In this document: positions 7,857 through 16,906 of the stretch, piece after piece
How the letters are laid out: each line of letters starts with the position of its first letter
How positions within the stretch are numbered: the first letter of the stretch is position 1
Assembly (NCBI RefSeq): GCF_023349125.1
Contig: NZ_JAKIKT010000014.1
Location: forward strand, 21,243 to 85,242
From: Shewanella corallii
Lineage (GTDB): Bacteria > Pseudomonadota > Gammaproteobacteria > Enterobacterales > Shewanellaceae
Length of the DNA: 64,000 nucleotides
Reading direction: 5' to 3'
Notes under the pieces: generated by a model
Told to the model about the DNA's origin: nothing
What the model saw: the letters and a program-made list of their open reading frames with translations, nothing else
Databases searched by the model: none
Program-made: the position numbers and the translations under genes

Positions 7857-8504
7857 TCAGGCCTTCAGCAGGAACTCAGCACGGGTAGCCGGATTGGACT
7901 TGAAGATACCGCCCAGTGCAGTAGTTGTAGTGGAGCTGGTGGCATCCATCACGCCGCGGGATTTCACGCAGTAGTGCACCGCATCTATTTTTACCGCCAC
8001 ATCTTTGGTTTCCAGCAGTGTCTGCAGGGCAACCAACACCTGTTGAGTCAGACGTTCCTGCACCTGAGGGCGCTGGGCAAAGAAGCGCACAATGCGGTTA
8101 ATCTTGGACAGGCCAATAATCTTGGTGCGCGGCAGATAAGCGACAGTGGCTACGCCGTCTATGGTCACCAGATGATGTTCACAGGTACTGGTCACACTGA
8201 TGTCCTGTACCCGCACCATTTCATCAAACTGCATCTTGTTGTCGATAACAGTGATCTTGGGGAAGTTGGAATAGTCCAGGCCGGAGAAGATCTCGTCAAC
8301 ATACATTTTGGCGACACGCTTTGGTGTTTCCATCAGGCTGTCGTCACTCAGATCCAATGACATCAGCTCCATAATGGCGCGCATATGCTCTTCAATCTTC
8401 ACTTTGCGCTCATCGGATGACAGGGTATTGGGCGTCATTGGGGTTTCCAAACCACGCTCCAACAGAGCCGCCTGCACCTGAGATGCTGCTTCACTTAATG
8501 CCAT
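7857..8504 (-). CDS. folE: GTP cyclohydrolase I, type IA
   Basis: Converts GTP to 7,8-dihydroneopterin triphosphate, the first step of folate and pterin synthesis. It has 215 residues. The Zn ligands of the FolE family are present as C108 and H111 in TSTCEHHL and C179 in HYCVKSRGVMD. The active-site region IGLSKINRIVRFFAQRPQVQERLT is intact. A strong GGAGG precedes the ATG on the minus strand. It faces pyrE across a shared terminator and appears to be a single-gene unit. Confidence 0.97.
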   Translation of the reverse strand: MALSEAASQVQAALLERGLETPMTPNTLSSDERKVKIEEHMRAIMELMSLDLSDDSLMETPKRVAKMYVDEIFSGLDYSNFPKITVIDNKMQFDEMVRVQDISVTSTCEHHLVTIDGVATVAYLPRTKIIGLSKINRIVRFFAQRPQVQERLTQQVLVALQTLLETKDVAVKIDAVHYCVKSRGVMDATSSTTTTALGGIFKSNPATRAEFLLKA

Positions 8505-8604
8505 ATTACCTCCACAAAAAACTCACCTGGCCGCCGGATTGGGCTGACGTTCAGGGGGGAGGAGAATACCGCGATTTGTGGAAGATTCATACATTTTGAC
8601 CCAT

Positions 8605-8650
8605 AAAAAAACCGATTAACCTACTCAAGTATTTGGGCTAACCGGTTTTC
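8605..8650 (-). terminator. terminator of first S9 peptidase gene
   Basis: Read on the minus strand, AACCGGTTAGCC pairs over about 12 bp (two G-U) with GGTTAATCGGTT, followed by TTTTTTT. It lies directly after the peptidase stop at 8669. Confidence 0.8.
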
Positions 8651-8668
8651 GTTCTTCTATGGGGGAAA

Positions 8669-10636
8669 TTAGTTCAGATGCTGCTCCAGGAATGCCAGCA
8701 TCTCGGCATAGTATTTCGCCCTGTGTTCATCCTTGTAGAAGCCATGACCTTCGTCGTCCATCACCAAAGTTTGGAACGGGTGATTGGCTTTCTTTAGCGC
8801 TTCTGCCATGGCTTCATATTGCTCGATTGGAGCCCGGAAATCCTCTTCGCCATGAACCAACATAATTGCAGCCTTCAGTTTGTCTGCATTATGAGTAGGC
8901 GACATCGCTTTCAATTCAGCCTCGTCTGTGCCAATGGCTTTCTTTAGGTAGCTGGTCCCCATCCGGCTGTCAGGTACGTCGCCCTCTTCATACATCATTG
9001 GCAGGTCATAGACTCCGGCAAAACCAATGGCACACTTGAACATATCCGGCTCCAAAATAGCACTTTGCAGAGCGCTGTAACCACCAAAGCTCCCTCCTGA
9101 AATACACAACCGGTCAGCATCAGCAATTCCCTGCTCGATCACATATTTGGTGCCATCGATAATATCGTGCTGAATACCTGTTCCCCACTTTCGATATCCT
9201 GCGTACTCAAATGCATCGCCATAGCCACCGCTTCCCCGGAAGTTGACCTGGAGTACGGCGAATCCCTTTTGGGCCAGCAGTTGGTTTTCTGGATCGAATT
9301 GCCACCAGTCCCGAGGACCATGAGGACCACCATGGGGGACAACGACCATGGGCAGGCTCTTGGCTTCAGCGTTCATCGGTAAGGTCAGGTAACCCTTAAT
9401 AGTTTGTCCTTCACGATTAGTGAACTCGATGGGTTTGACCTCTGCCATCTGGTCTGGGTCCAGCCAGTTTTTTGAGGAGAATAGATACTGCAGCTTTACT
9501 GGATCTGTTGTGAACAGGTAAAAGTCTCCCGGGTTTCTGTCGTTAAATGCGTGAACCAGGAATTTATTGGCGTCACGGTTTTCGCTGACAATACGTACCT
9601 GATGTCCGGGTAAACTGGCCAGCAGTTGCTTGAGGTACTTACTCTTTGCATTGTCCTTGTCGACAAAGGCGTATTCGGGATAGCCATCTTCATATTCTAC
9701 GGCATAGAGCTGCTTGGTATTCCCATCAATCCAGTAGTTGCTGGCTTCGACACTGTCGTCACTGACGATCGGGGTGTGATTACCAGTTTTCAAGTCTATA
9801 TGCAGTATTTGCCTAGGCTCGCCGTTAGCACTGGCTTCCGCATATATTGCTTGGTCATTTTCCGCAAATGAAATTGGCGCAAAGCCATTAAGATCGAGCC
9901 CCTTGATATTATTGGTATCTACCCAATCACGGTCTTTCCAACGATAGATTTTTACATCCGAGTTTGTGTCATAACCCATTGCGAATCTGACGTTGCCATC
10001 GTGATCTGTTAAAAAGCGAGTATTACCAACAGGAGCCTTAGTCACCTTTTTGCGTTTACCCGAGTAGACATCAACTTGGTAAACAAACTTTGGCTGATCT
10101 GCAAAGCTGGTTGAGGTATCCCAGTGAAGAGCAGAAACCAACATTTTTTTGCGATTATCGATCAGCGGATCCAGCACAAAGCCCGTGGCATTAATTGCGG
10201 TTGAACGTTTGATGTTGGAGCCGGTTTGCATGTTTTGATTGTTATATCCAAACACATATGAGGTCCTGCTGCCATCCACATTGGTAGCCAGTATTTCACC
10301 GTAATAAAGAGGGTGGTCGCTCCAACCCTTCAGGTACTCTTTAGATACGACAACTCTCTCGTCGTTAACCCAGTGAAAGTCACGCACCTGGCCACGCTCT
10401 CCAAAGTGCACAGCATGTATCGGTTTGAGGGTTTTGATATCCAATATCGCCAGGATGTCTTTACCGTCGACTTTAGATTCCACCCCTATGTATTCTCCTC
10501 CCGGAGAAATTTTAGGGTTGAAGAACTGACTACCTTTGGCAAACACTTCTGCCAGCTTAAGGTTGGTGTTTTCGGCTTGCGCCTGAGTGCCTGAAATTGC
10601 CAGCATAACGGCAAATAGTTTTGTGATCTTATGCAT
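8669..10636 (-). CDS. secreted S9 family prolyl-oligopeptidase-like serine peptidase (copy A)
   Basis: 655 residues. It starts with a Sec signal peptide (positively charged start, hydrophobic stretch, AQA-type cleavage near residue 21), so it is periplasmic or exported. Residues about 30-390 form the propeller-like N-terminal region and about 400-655 the alpha/beta-hydrolase domain. The catalytic triad is read as Ser516 (GGSFGGYS), Asp599 (HGEEDFRAP) and His631 (DEGHGF). S9C enzymes cleave short peptides, often after Pro or as acylaminoacyl-peptidases; the specificity here is unknown. AAGGAACAGG precedes the ATG. It is downstream of a paralogue in the same direction, with a terminator between them. 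Confidence 0.93.
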   Translation of the reverse strand: MHKITKLFAVMLAISGTQAQAENTNLKLAEVFAKGSQFFNPKISPGGEYIGVESKVDGKDILAILDIKTLKPIHAVHFGERGQVRDFHWVNDERVVVSKEYLKGWSDHPLYYGEILATNVDGSRTSYVFGYNNQNMQTGSNIKRSTAINATGFVLDPLIDNRKKMLVSALHWDTSTSFADQPKFVYQVDVYSGKRKKVTKAPVGNTRFLTDHDGNVRFAMGYDTNSDVKIYRWKDRDWVDTNNIKGLDLNGFAPISFAENDQAIYAEASANGEPRQILHIDLKTGNHTPIVSDDSVEASNYWIDGNTKQLYAVEYEDGYPEYAFVDKDNAKSKYLKQLLASLPGHQVRIVSENRDANKFLVHAFNDRNPGDFYLFTTDPVKLQYLFSSKNWLDPDQMAEVKPIEFTNREGQTIKGYLTLPMNAEAKSLPMVVVPHGGPHGPRDWWQFDPENQLLAQKGFAVLQVNFRGSGGYGDAFEYAGYRKWGTGIQHDIIDGTKYVIEQGIADADRLCISGGSFGGYSALQSAILEPDMFKCAIGFAGVYDLPMMYEEGDVPDSRMGTSYLKKAIGTDEAELKAMSPTHNADKLKAAIMLVHGEEDFRAPIEQYEAMAEALKKANHPFQTLVMDDEGHGFYKDEHRAKYYAEMLAFLEQHLN

Positions 10637-10700
10637 ACCTGTTCCTTGGTTGTGCCTATTATTTTTCGTGTATTACTTACTGTATGTTTGAGATAACTTC

Positions 10701-10745
10701 AGAAACAACCACCCAAACAGGCTAGATATAGCGCCCGTTTGGGTG
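10701..10745 (-). terminator. terminator between the two S9 peptidase genes
   Basis: Arms 10710-10722 and 10733-10745 pair over 13 bp with one G-U (CACCCAAAC / GTTTGGGTG core). On the minus strand a short T-rich stretch follows. The two paralogues are therefore probably separate units or only partly read through. Confidence 0.7.
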
Positions 10746-10752
10746 ATTAGTC

Positions 10753-12714
10753 TTAGTTCAGGTGCAGCTCCAGGAATGCCAGCATCTCGGCATAGTATTT
10801 CGCCCTGTGTTCATCCTTGTAGAAGCCATGACCTTCGTCGTCCACGACCAGAGTCTTGAATGGATGATTGGCTTTCTCAAGCGCCTCCGCCATGGCTTCA
10901 TATTGCTCAAGTGGCGCTCTTTCATCTTTACCACCATGAACCAGCATCACCGCCGCTTTGATTTTATCAGCACTGTTGGAGGGAGAGATGGACTTGAGTT
11001 GTGTTGGATTGTTGCCCAGAGCCTTGTTCAAGTAGTTGATGCCAGAAGCAGATTTTCGGATATCCCCCTCGGTGAAGAGCATTTCGAGGTCATACACACC
11101 GGCATAGCCAATGGCACACTTGAACAGATCAGGTTCGATTATTGCGCTTTGCATTGCGCTGTAGCCACCAAAGCTCGATCCAGAAATACATATACGTTTG
11201 GCATCAACAATTTGTTGGTTAATCAAAAACTGTGTGCCGTCAATAATATCTTCCTGGATGCCCGTTCCCCACTGACCATAACCAGCATGGGTAAATTGAG
11301 GGCCATAGCCTGCGCTTCCCCGAAAGTTAACCTGTAGTACCGCATAACCCTGGTTCGCGAGCAGCTGGGCTTCCTCTTCAAACTGCCAGCTGTTTCTTAC
11401 TCCTATGGGGCCACCATGGGGCATTACAACCAAGGGCAGGTTTTTCATTGGTGTAGAGGGAGGCAGGGTCAGGTAAGCGCCAATCTGCTGACCTTGTCGG
11501 TTTTTAAATGAGAGTGGACGAATCTCCGCCATTTTATCCGGGTGCAGCCAGTGTCGCTGCGCAAACAGGTAATCTAAAGACATGGGATTGGTCGATAGCA
11601 GGTAATAGTCCCCGGGATTGCGGTCACTGGATATATGGACGATAAATTTATCAGCCTTTCGGGTCTCACTGATCAACCGCACCCGTTTTCCCGGCACTGA
11701 TGTTTGAATCTGTTTGAGATACTGACTTCTCGGATCTGCCGGGTTAACAACTATGGTTGATGGATAGCCGTCTTCGTAGCCAACGGCATACAGTTGGTTA
11801 TCGGCACCAAGCAGGAAGTCACTGGGGTCAGCATTTGGATTGGTGGTGACCAACTCTTTGGTCCCATTTTCAAGATTCAACCGGTAGATAGACAGGGGGG
11901 CGCCTTTGTCACTGGCCTGAATAATGACACTTTCAGCACTTTCTAGAGATATTGGAGATAAACTGGTTAAGTTGCCTATTGCTGGATTGGTCAGCCGCTG
12001 CCATTTTTCATCTTCGTAACGGTATACTTCGGCTTGATGCTCAGCGTTGAGGCCCATGGCAATTTTCAGCTCGCCCTCAGCGTCTGTGAGAAACTGGCTG
12101 TTACCCAGGGGGGCTACAGTTACCCGTCGACGTTTGCCATTGTATATATCCAATAAATACACAAACTGACGGTTGTCCATATCCACAAAGCCATCGGTAC
12201 GATCTGTCCAGGGTATAGAGGCTATTAGCACTTTACGCTTATCATTTGGAAGCGGATCCAGCACATATGAAGTTGCTCTGAGGGCGTTGCTGTTGTGCTT
12301 AAGGATATCCCGATCTGCGTATCCAACCAGGTATTCTGTTTTACTGCCATCGGCATTGGTCGCCAGCAATTCACCGTAGTAAACCGGGGAGCTTCTATCT
12401 CTAACCAGATAGTCTTTGGAAACCACCAGGCGTTCATCATTAGCCCAGTAAAAGTTACCCACTTCAGCATTCTTTCTAAATGACAACTCATTGATTGGAG
12501 TTAAGGTGTTTGCATCCAACACCAATAAAACATCCTTGCCATCTGAATGTGTTTCCAGTGCGAGGTAATCGCCTCCTGGTGAGAGCTTGGGGTTGAAATA
12601 TTCCGAGCCTTTTGCAAAAAGTTCTGCAGCTGAGAGAGGCTTTTCTGATGCCTGAAGGGGCAGGTTAAATGCGGAAAACAAGCCGCAGATAGCGGCTAAC
12701 GCTGTCTTATTCAT
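10753..12714 (-). CDS. secreted S9 family prolyl-oligopeptidase-like serine peptidase (copy B)
   Basis: 653 residues, a full-length paralogue of the protein at 8669-10636 in the same order of domains. A signal peptide with LQA-type cleavage near residue 22 is followed by a propeller-like region and a hydrolase domain. The catalytic triad is read as Ser514 (GSSFGGYS), Asp597 (HGGKDERAP) and His629 (DEGHGF). The N-terminal halves differ considerably, but the last coding stretch is identical to copy A over 78 bp. Diverged duplicates with a homogenised 3' end are the likely explanation. GGGAAG precedes the ATG. Confidence 0.93.
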   Translation of the reverse strand: MNKTALAAICGLFSAFNLPLQASEKPLSAAELFAKGSEYFNPKLSPGGDYLALETHSDGKDVLLVLDANTLTPINELSFRKNAEVGNFYWANDERLVVSKDYLVRDRSSPVYYGELLATNADGSKTEYLVGYADRDILKHNSNALRATSYVLDPLPNDKRKVLIASIPWTDRTDGFVDMDNRQFVYLLDIYNGKRRRVTVAPLGNSQFLTDAEGELKIAMGLNAEHQAEVYRYEDEKWQRLTNPAIGNLTSLSPISLESAESVIIQASDKGAPLSIYRLNLENGTKELVTTNPNADPSDFLLGADNQLYAVGYEDGYPSTIVVNPADPRSQYLKQIQTSVPGKRVRLISETRKADKFIVHISSDRNPGDYYLLSTNPMSLDYLFAQRHWLHPDKMAEIRPLSFKNRQGQQIGAYLTLPPSTPMKNLPLVVMPHGGPIGVRNSWQFEEEAQLLANQGYAVLQVNFRGSAGYGPQFTHAGYGQWGTGIQEDIIDGTQFLINQQIVDAKRICISGSSFGGYSAMQSAIIEPDLFKCAIGYAGVYDLEMLFTEGDIRKSASGINYLNKALGNNPTQLKSISPSNSADKIKAAVMLVHGGKDERAPLEQYEAMAEALEKANHPFKTLVVDDEGHGFYKDEHRAKYYAEMLAFLELHLN

Positions 12715-12850
12715 TGAGTCACTTCCCTGAAAACTACAATTGAATCTTATTATTTTGAATGAGCACTATAGGGGAAAAGTGACAATTGTTAAATAAGTGT
12801 GACCAATTTCGGAGGGTGTAGTTTCGACAGCGAGTCGCACACTCAGGCAT

Positions 12851-12878
12851 AAAAAATGCCGCACTGTGGCGGCATTTT
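12851..12878 (-). terminator. slmA terminator
   Basis: ATGCCGC / GCGGCAT stem (12856-12862 with 12869-12875). On the minus strand it is followed by a T-run, 17 bp after the slmA stop. Confidence 0.85.
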
Positions 12879-12894
12879 CATTGGATACTTTGAC

Positions 12895-13488
12895 TCAGCT
12901 TTGCAGCAGTTGCTGCTGGATAAAGGTCCACTGCTGATCAAAGTGGGAGGTTGGCTTGAGTTTGAATTCACTGCGCACAAACTGGGCAATACGGCCCTCG
13001 GCGACGGCCAGCAGCAGGTTAGCGAGAATCGCTTCATCCAGGTTAAAGCCTTTGCCTTCACGCAGAGTTTTTTCGCGGAGGATCTGCTTCAGCTGGGTTT
13101 CAATCTTGGCAAACAAACCGCTGATACGACTACGCAGGCGCTCGTTTTCTCCCAACAGGGCATCGCCGTTCAACACGCGGGAAATGCCCGGATTACGTTC
13201 AGCGAATACCAGCAGCAACTGTAGCGACAGCTGACAGCGGCGCATAGTGTCTTTTTCCTCATCCATGATGAGGTTGATGCGGGTCAGCAATGACTCTTCG
13301 ATGAAGTCGATCAGCCCCTCAAACATCCGTGCTTTGCTGGGAAAGTGGCGGTACAGTGCCGCCTCGGAAACGCCTACTTCGGCAGCCAGTTTTTTGGTCG
13401 TGATACGCTCTCCTGGATTGGTTTCCAGCATCTGTGCCAGGCATTGGAGAATGTGTTCACGACGATTGATTTTTTGGCTTACGGCCAT
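12895..13488 (-). CDS. slmA: nucleoid occlusion factor SlmA
   Basis: TetR-family DNA-binding protein. It sits on chromosomal SBS sites and blocks FtsZ ring assembly over the nucleoid. It has 197 residues (E. coli 198). The helix-turn-helix at about 29-55 reads TTKKLAAEVGVSEAALYRHF. The C-terminal part keeps the family's VLNGDALLGENERLR and AEGRIAQFVRS segments. It lies next to dut and coaBC, the standard gammaproteobacterial neighbourhood. It appears to have its own transcript ending in a terminator. Confidence 0.96.
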   Translation of the reverse strand: MAVSQKINRREHILQCLAQMLETNPGERITTKKLAAEVGVSEAALYRHFPSKARMFEGLIDFIEESLLTRINLIMDEEKDTMRRCQLSLQLLLVFAERNPGISRVLNGDALLGENERLRSRISGLFAKIETQLKQILREKTLREGKGFNLDEAILANLLLAVAEGRIAQFVRSEFKLKPTSHFDQQWTFIQQQLLQS

Positions 13489-13648
13489 TGCAGTATCCTT
13501 CGCTCAATTACAACTTTTATTCAGCAGGAGCCGCTCTGCCGGGCACTGCACAATCCAATATTGGCAGCCATAGGCGCGGAGCGGTGTTAACGCTGAGTAT
13601 TATTATTTGATGCCCGAACTGGCAGTCAGCCCGGTAATAAGTACCTTG

Positions 13649-14107
13649 TTACTTGGTACCAGAGTGACCAAATCCGCCTTCACCACGATCGGTATTGGCA
13701 AACTCATCCACCAAACGGAACTCGGCCTGAACCACAGGGACAAATACCAGCTGCGCCAGACGGTCGCCCACCTCAATGGTGAAAGGTTCGCTGCTGCGGT
13801 TCCAGCAGGACACCATCAAAGGTCCCTGGTAATCGGAGTCAATCAGACCAACCAAATTGCCCAGCACAATGCCGTGTTTATGTCCCAGACCAGAGCGAGG
13901 CAGAATAACAGCCGCCAGAGAGGGGTCTGCCACATAGATAGAGATACCTGTTGGGATCAGCACGGTTTCGCCGGGAACTATGGTCAGAGTGGTTTCTGTC
14001 ATGGCTCGCAGATCCATTCCTGCACTGCCGGGAGTTGCATAGGCTGGCAATGGAAACTCAGAGCCGATACGTGAATCCAGGATTTTCAGTTCAATAGGTG
14101 TTTTCAT
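13649..14107 (-). CDS. dut: dUTP diphosphatase
   Basis: Hydrolyses dUTP to dUMP and pyrophosphate, keeping uracil out of DNA and feeding thymidylate synthesis. It has 152 residues and the trimeric dUTPase motifs in order: AGMDLRA (1), PRSGLGHKHG (2), GLIDSDYQGPL (3), GDRLAQLV (4) and the mobile C-terminal RGEGGFGHSG (5). Its start overlaps the coaBC stop by ATGA, so translation is probably coupled. slmA lies downstream after 160 bp that shows no further gene. Confidence 0.97.
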   Translation of the reverse strand: MKTPIELKILDSRIGSEFPLPAYATPGSAGMDLRAMTETTLTIVPGETVLIPTGISIYVADPSLAAVILPRSGLGHKHGIVLGNLVGLIDSDYQGPLMVSCWNRSSEPFTIEVGDRLAQLVFVPVVQAEFRLVDEFANTDRGEGGFGHSGTK

Positions 14108-15300
14108 CTTGCTTCTTTAACTCTGGCGATCAAACCGAGCAATTGCCCGGCGAGGGTGTACTTATCTGTTGCTGGCAGCTCTTCACAGCCCTGTGGCCAG
14201 AAGACTTTCAGTGCATTGGTATCGGCGTTGAAGCCCTGTCCGGAAATAGATACGTCGTTGGCGGCTATCATATCCAGTTTCTTACGCTGCATTTTATCTT
14301 TGGCGTAATGTTCAACGTCATGGGTTTCTGCAGCAAAGCCAACAGTAAAAGGTCGGGCATCCTGCGCCGCGACCGTGGCTAAGATATCAGGATTGCGAAC
14401 CAGTGCAAGCTGCATGGATTCCGCTGACTTCTTGATCTTTGCCTCGGCAATTTTATCCAGACGATAATCGGCCACAGCTGCGCAACCAATAAATATGTCC
14501 TGGGTGGCGACTTCAGCCATTACCGCATCCAGCATCTGCTTGGCTGATTGCACATCAATGCGATTCACCCCAATTGGGGTTGGCAGATTAACCGGGCCAG
14601 CAACCAGAGTGACTTTGGCACCCATTTCAGCTGCGCGGGCGGCGATGGCAAAGCCCATCTTGCCTGAACTGTGATTGGAGATATAACGCACCGGGTCAAT
14701 GGCTTCGCGGGTTGGCCCTGCGGTCAGCAGCAGCTTTTGACCTTTCAGTGGCTTGTCACCGAAGAAGGCTTCGCAGCGCTGTGCAATATCCAAAGGTTCC
14801 AGCATACGTCCAGGGCCAATTTCACCACAGGCCTGACTACCAGCGCCAGGTCCCCAGATATGAATGCCGCGCTCACTCAGAACCCTCAGGTTATGTTGAG
14901 TCGCAGGGTGCTGATACATCTGCTGATTCATGGCTGGACATACAACGACTGGAGAGCCGGTAGCCAGGGCACAGGTGGTCAGCAGCTCATCGGCCATGCC
15001 AGCCTGCATACGGGCCAGCACATTCGCGGTTGCCGGTGCGATAACAAACAGGTCGGCCCAGCGAGCCAGCTCGATATGGCCCATAGAGGCCTCAGCAGTG
15101 GGATCCAGCAAGTCTGAGGCTACGGGATGACCGCTCAGCGCCTGCAGTGTTAAAGGCGTAATAAACTCCATAGCACTTTGGGTCATTACCACGCGCACTT
15201 CGGCGCCACGTTCTTTCAGGCGGCGAACCAAATCTGCACTTTTATAGGCGGCAATACCTCCGCCAATACCCAACAAAATTTTCTTGTGATTCAGGCTCAC
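14104..15300 (-). CDS. coaBC: bifunctional phosphopantothenoylcysteine decarboxylase / phosphopantothenate-cysteine ligase
   Basis: CoA biosynthesis. The C-terminal CoaB half joins cysteine to phosphopantothenate using CTP, and the N-terminal flavoprotein CoaC half decarboxylates the product. With GTG at 15300 the protein is 398 residues and begins MSLNHKKILLGIGGGIAAYK, matching E. coli Dfp; a TTG 21 nt upstream lacks a well-placed ribosome site. Visible signatures are MGHIELARWAD (active His), PAMNQQMY, SQACGEIG (active Cys) and the CoaB SNHSSGKMG. The overlap with dut forms a coaBC-dut operon, as in E. coli. Confidence 0.95.
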   Translation of the reverse strand: MSLNHKKILLGIGGGIAAYKSADLVRRLKERGAEVRVVMTQSAMEFITPLTLQALSGHPVASDLLDPTAEASMGHIELARWADLFVIAPATANVLARMQAGMADELLTTCALATGSPVVVCPAMNQQMYQHPATQHNLRVLSERGIHIWGPGAGSQACGEIGPGRMLEPLDIAQRCEAFFGDKPLKGQKLLLTAGPTREAIDPVRYISNHSSGKMGFAIAARAAEMGAKVTLVAGPVNLPTPIGVNRIDVQSAKQMLDAVMAEVATQDIFIGCAAVADYRLDKIAEAKIKKSAESMQLALVRNPDILATVAAQDARPFTVGFAAETHDVEHYAKDKMQRKKLDMIAANDVSISGQGFNADTNALKVFWPQGCEELPATDKYTLAGQLLGLIARVKEAR

Positions 15301-15479
15301 GGTCGTTTTCCCAAGGCTCAATCCAATGGCGCTAACCTTACCATATTCCCATTTGGGTTAGGTATCAGTGTTATCGCAACAGACTCTGATTTCTTTGTTT
15401 TATGTACAACATGGTATCTGCCAGGCCGATTTCTGAAACTGAACCATACTTGTTTGGGAGTTGGCTCAGGGAAGACAGT

Positions 15480-16157
15480 ATGGGAATAAAGGATTGGCCA
15501 GAGGGGGAAGGCCCCAGGGATAAGTTGTTGCAACACGGCAGTGGCACGCTTTCTGATGCGGAATTACTGGCGGTATTGTTACGAAATGGTGCCCAGGGAG
15601 AGAGTGCAGTAGCCCTTGGCAGGCGGCTTTTAACAGAATTTGGTGGTTTAAGAGCACTGTTTTGCGCTTCTAAGCCCAAGGTATGTCGACTTCATGGCGT
15701 GGGATCGGTAAAATACGCGCAGCTTCAGGCGGCCGCAGAAATTGCGCGCCGTATTGCCCGCGAAAACCTGCTCAGAGGGCAGGTATTGACCAATCCCGAT
15801 TTAACCCGGGATTACCTGATGACACAGTTGGCAGACAGGTCTTATGAAGTGTTTGCCATCTTGCTGCTGGACAGCCAACACAGGGTGATTCAATTTATCG
15901 AATTATTCCGTGGAACCATAGACTCGGCTTCGGTTTATCCAAGAGAAGTGGTGGCTATGGTGCTGGAGCATAATGCTGCGGCCGTCATTGTTTGTCATAA
16001 TCATCCGTCTGGTATCGCCGAGCCCAGTCAGGCTGACCGGCGAATAACTGAGCGATTGAAAAATGCGTTGGCAACCATAGACGTATCCTTGCTGGATCAT
16101 ATGGTTGTAGGGGATCGTGAGATAGTTTCCTTTGCAGAAAGAGGGTGGATTACTTAA
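15480..16157 (+). CDS. radC: RadC family JAMM-fold protein
   Basis: 225 residues from the ATG at 15480 (MGIKDWPEGEGPRDKLL); the frame is open further upstream, but this start matches E. coli YicR/RadC. The N-terminal helix-hairpin-helix region (LSDAELLAVLLRNG, LHGVGSVKYAQLQAA) precedes a JAMM metalloprotease-like core with the HNHPSG and S-x2-D pattern in VCHNHPSGIAEPSQAD. The molecular function is unsettled; the old link to recombination repair is weak. It is divergent from coaBC and upstream of rpmB. Confidence 0.94.
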   Translation: MGIKDWPEGEGPRDKLLQHGSGTLSDAELLAVLLRNGAQGESAVALGRRLLTEFGGLRALFCASKPKVCRLHGVGSVKYAQLQAAAEIARRIARENLLRGQVLTNPDLTRDYLMTQLADRSYEVFAILLLDSQHRVIQFIELFRGTIDSASVYPREVVAMVLEHNAAAVIVCHNHPSGIAEPSQADRRITERLKNALATIDVSLLDHMVVGDREIVSFAERGWIT

Positions 16158-16164
16158 TCACCGC

Positions 16165-16193
16165 TTGATCTTTCCCCGGCAATCCTGTATAAA
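16165..16193 (+). promoter_or_regulatory. rpmB-rpmG promoter
   Basis: TTGATC (16165-16170), a 17-nt spacer and TATAAA (16188-16193) preceded by TG. A GC-rich discriminator (GCGCCC) follows, as at stringently controlled ribosomal promoters. Confidence 0.75.
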
Positions 16194-16206
16194 ATGCGCC
16201 CTTCGT

Positions 16207-16235
16207 GTGCCTCGGGCGACGGCCATACGAGGCAC
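16207..16235 (+). promoter_or_regulatory. 5' leader hairpin of rpmB mRNA
   Basis: GTGCCTCG (16207-16214) pairs perfectly with CGAGGCAC (16228-16235) in the roughly 80-nt leader between the promoter and rpmB. It is a candidate site for autogenous control, by analogy with other ribosomal protein leaders. Confidence 0.6.
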
Positions 16236-16278
16236 ATTAATGCTCGAGCGTTAAAATTGTTTTTTGGAGAAGATTGAC

Positions 16279-16515
16279 ATGTCAAGAGTATGCCAAGTTA
16301 CTGGCAAGCGACCAATGGTTGGTAACAACCGTTCGCACGCAAAAAACGCGACCCGTCGTCGTTTTTTACCTAACCTGCAGAACCACCGTTTCTGGTTGGA
16401 AACTGAAAAGCGCTTTGTACAGCTGCGTGTTTCCACTAAAGGTATGCGTATCATCGATAAGAAAGGTATCGAAGTAGTTGTTGCTGAACTTCGTGCCCGC
16501 GGCGAGAAGGTGTAA
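16279..16515 (+). CDS. rpmB: 50S ribosomal protein L28
   Basis: 78 residues beginning [21 protein letters not shown], the same length and start as E. coli L28. It is a basic large-subunit protein with the conserved [10 protein letters not shown] and [15 protein letters not shown] blocks. TTTGGAGAAG gives a ribosome site before the ATG. rpmG follows 6 bp after the stop, the invariant bacterial L28-L33 pair. Confidence 0.99.
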
Positions 16516-16521
16516 TAGATC

Positions 16522-16695
16522 ATGGCTAAAGCTAAAGGTAATCGCGAGAAGATCAAGCTGGTATCAAGCGCCAAGACTGGTCACTTCTACACTACTGACA
16601 AGAACAAGCGTAACATGCCTGAAAAGATGGAGATCAAGAAGTTTGATCCTGTAATCCGTCAGCACGTTATCTACAAAGAAGCTAAAATCAAGTAA
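16522..16695 (+). CDS. rpmG: 50S ribosomal protein L33
   Basis: 57 residues, MAKAKGNREKIKLVSSAKTG to IYKEAKIK, with TAA at 16693-16695. It is a typical L33 with no CxxC zinc pairs, so it is the zinc-independent type as in E. coli. It sits 6 bp behind rpmB and ahead of a strong terminator, so the two are co-transcribed. Confidence 0.99.
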   Translation: MAKAKGNREKIKLVSSAKTGHFYTTDKNKRNMPEKMEIKKFDPVIRQHVIYKEAKIK

Positions 16696-16718
16696 TTGGT
16701 TTTATAGCAGTTCTTGGA

Positions 16719-16748
16719 AAAGCCCCTCTCATGAGGGGCTTTTTTTTC
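16719..16748 (+). terminator. rpmB-rpmG terminator
   Basis: AGCCCCT (16721-16727) / AGGGGCT stem followed by a run of eight or more T. Confidence 0.95.
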
Positions 16749-16840
16749 GCCTGCGTTTCTCCACCTTTTGACCATTTCGCTAACTCACTGTGATCAAACT
16801 CTCACTCCAATCTGACTTTGATGCAAACAAATGCTTTTTA

Positions 16841-16880
16841 TCTGCATATTAATGCATTATTATTCGGTTTAAATGAATTT
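16841..16880 (+). promoter_or_regulatory. candidate ArgR box region upstream of argA
   Basis: TGCATATTAATGCA (16843-16856) fits the ARG-box pattern TGnATwwwwATnCA with both half sites. A weaker AT-rich second half-box lies at 16860-16877 after the usual short spacing. ArgR control of argA is known in E. coli; here it is an inference from the motif. Confidence 0.5.
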
Positions 16881-16906
16881 GTATGTTTTTACAGTGAGGT
16901 AGTCCA

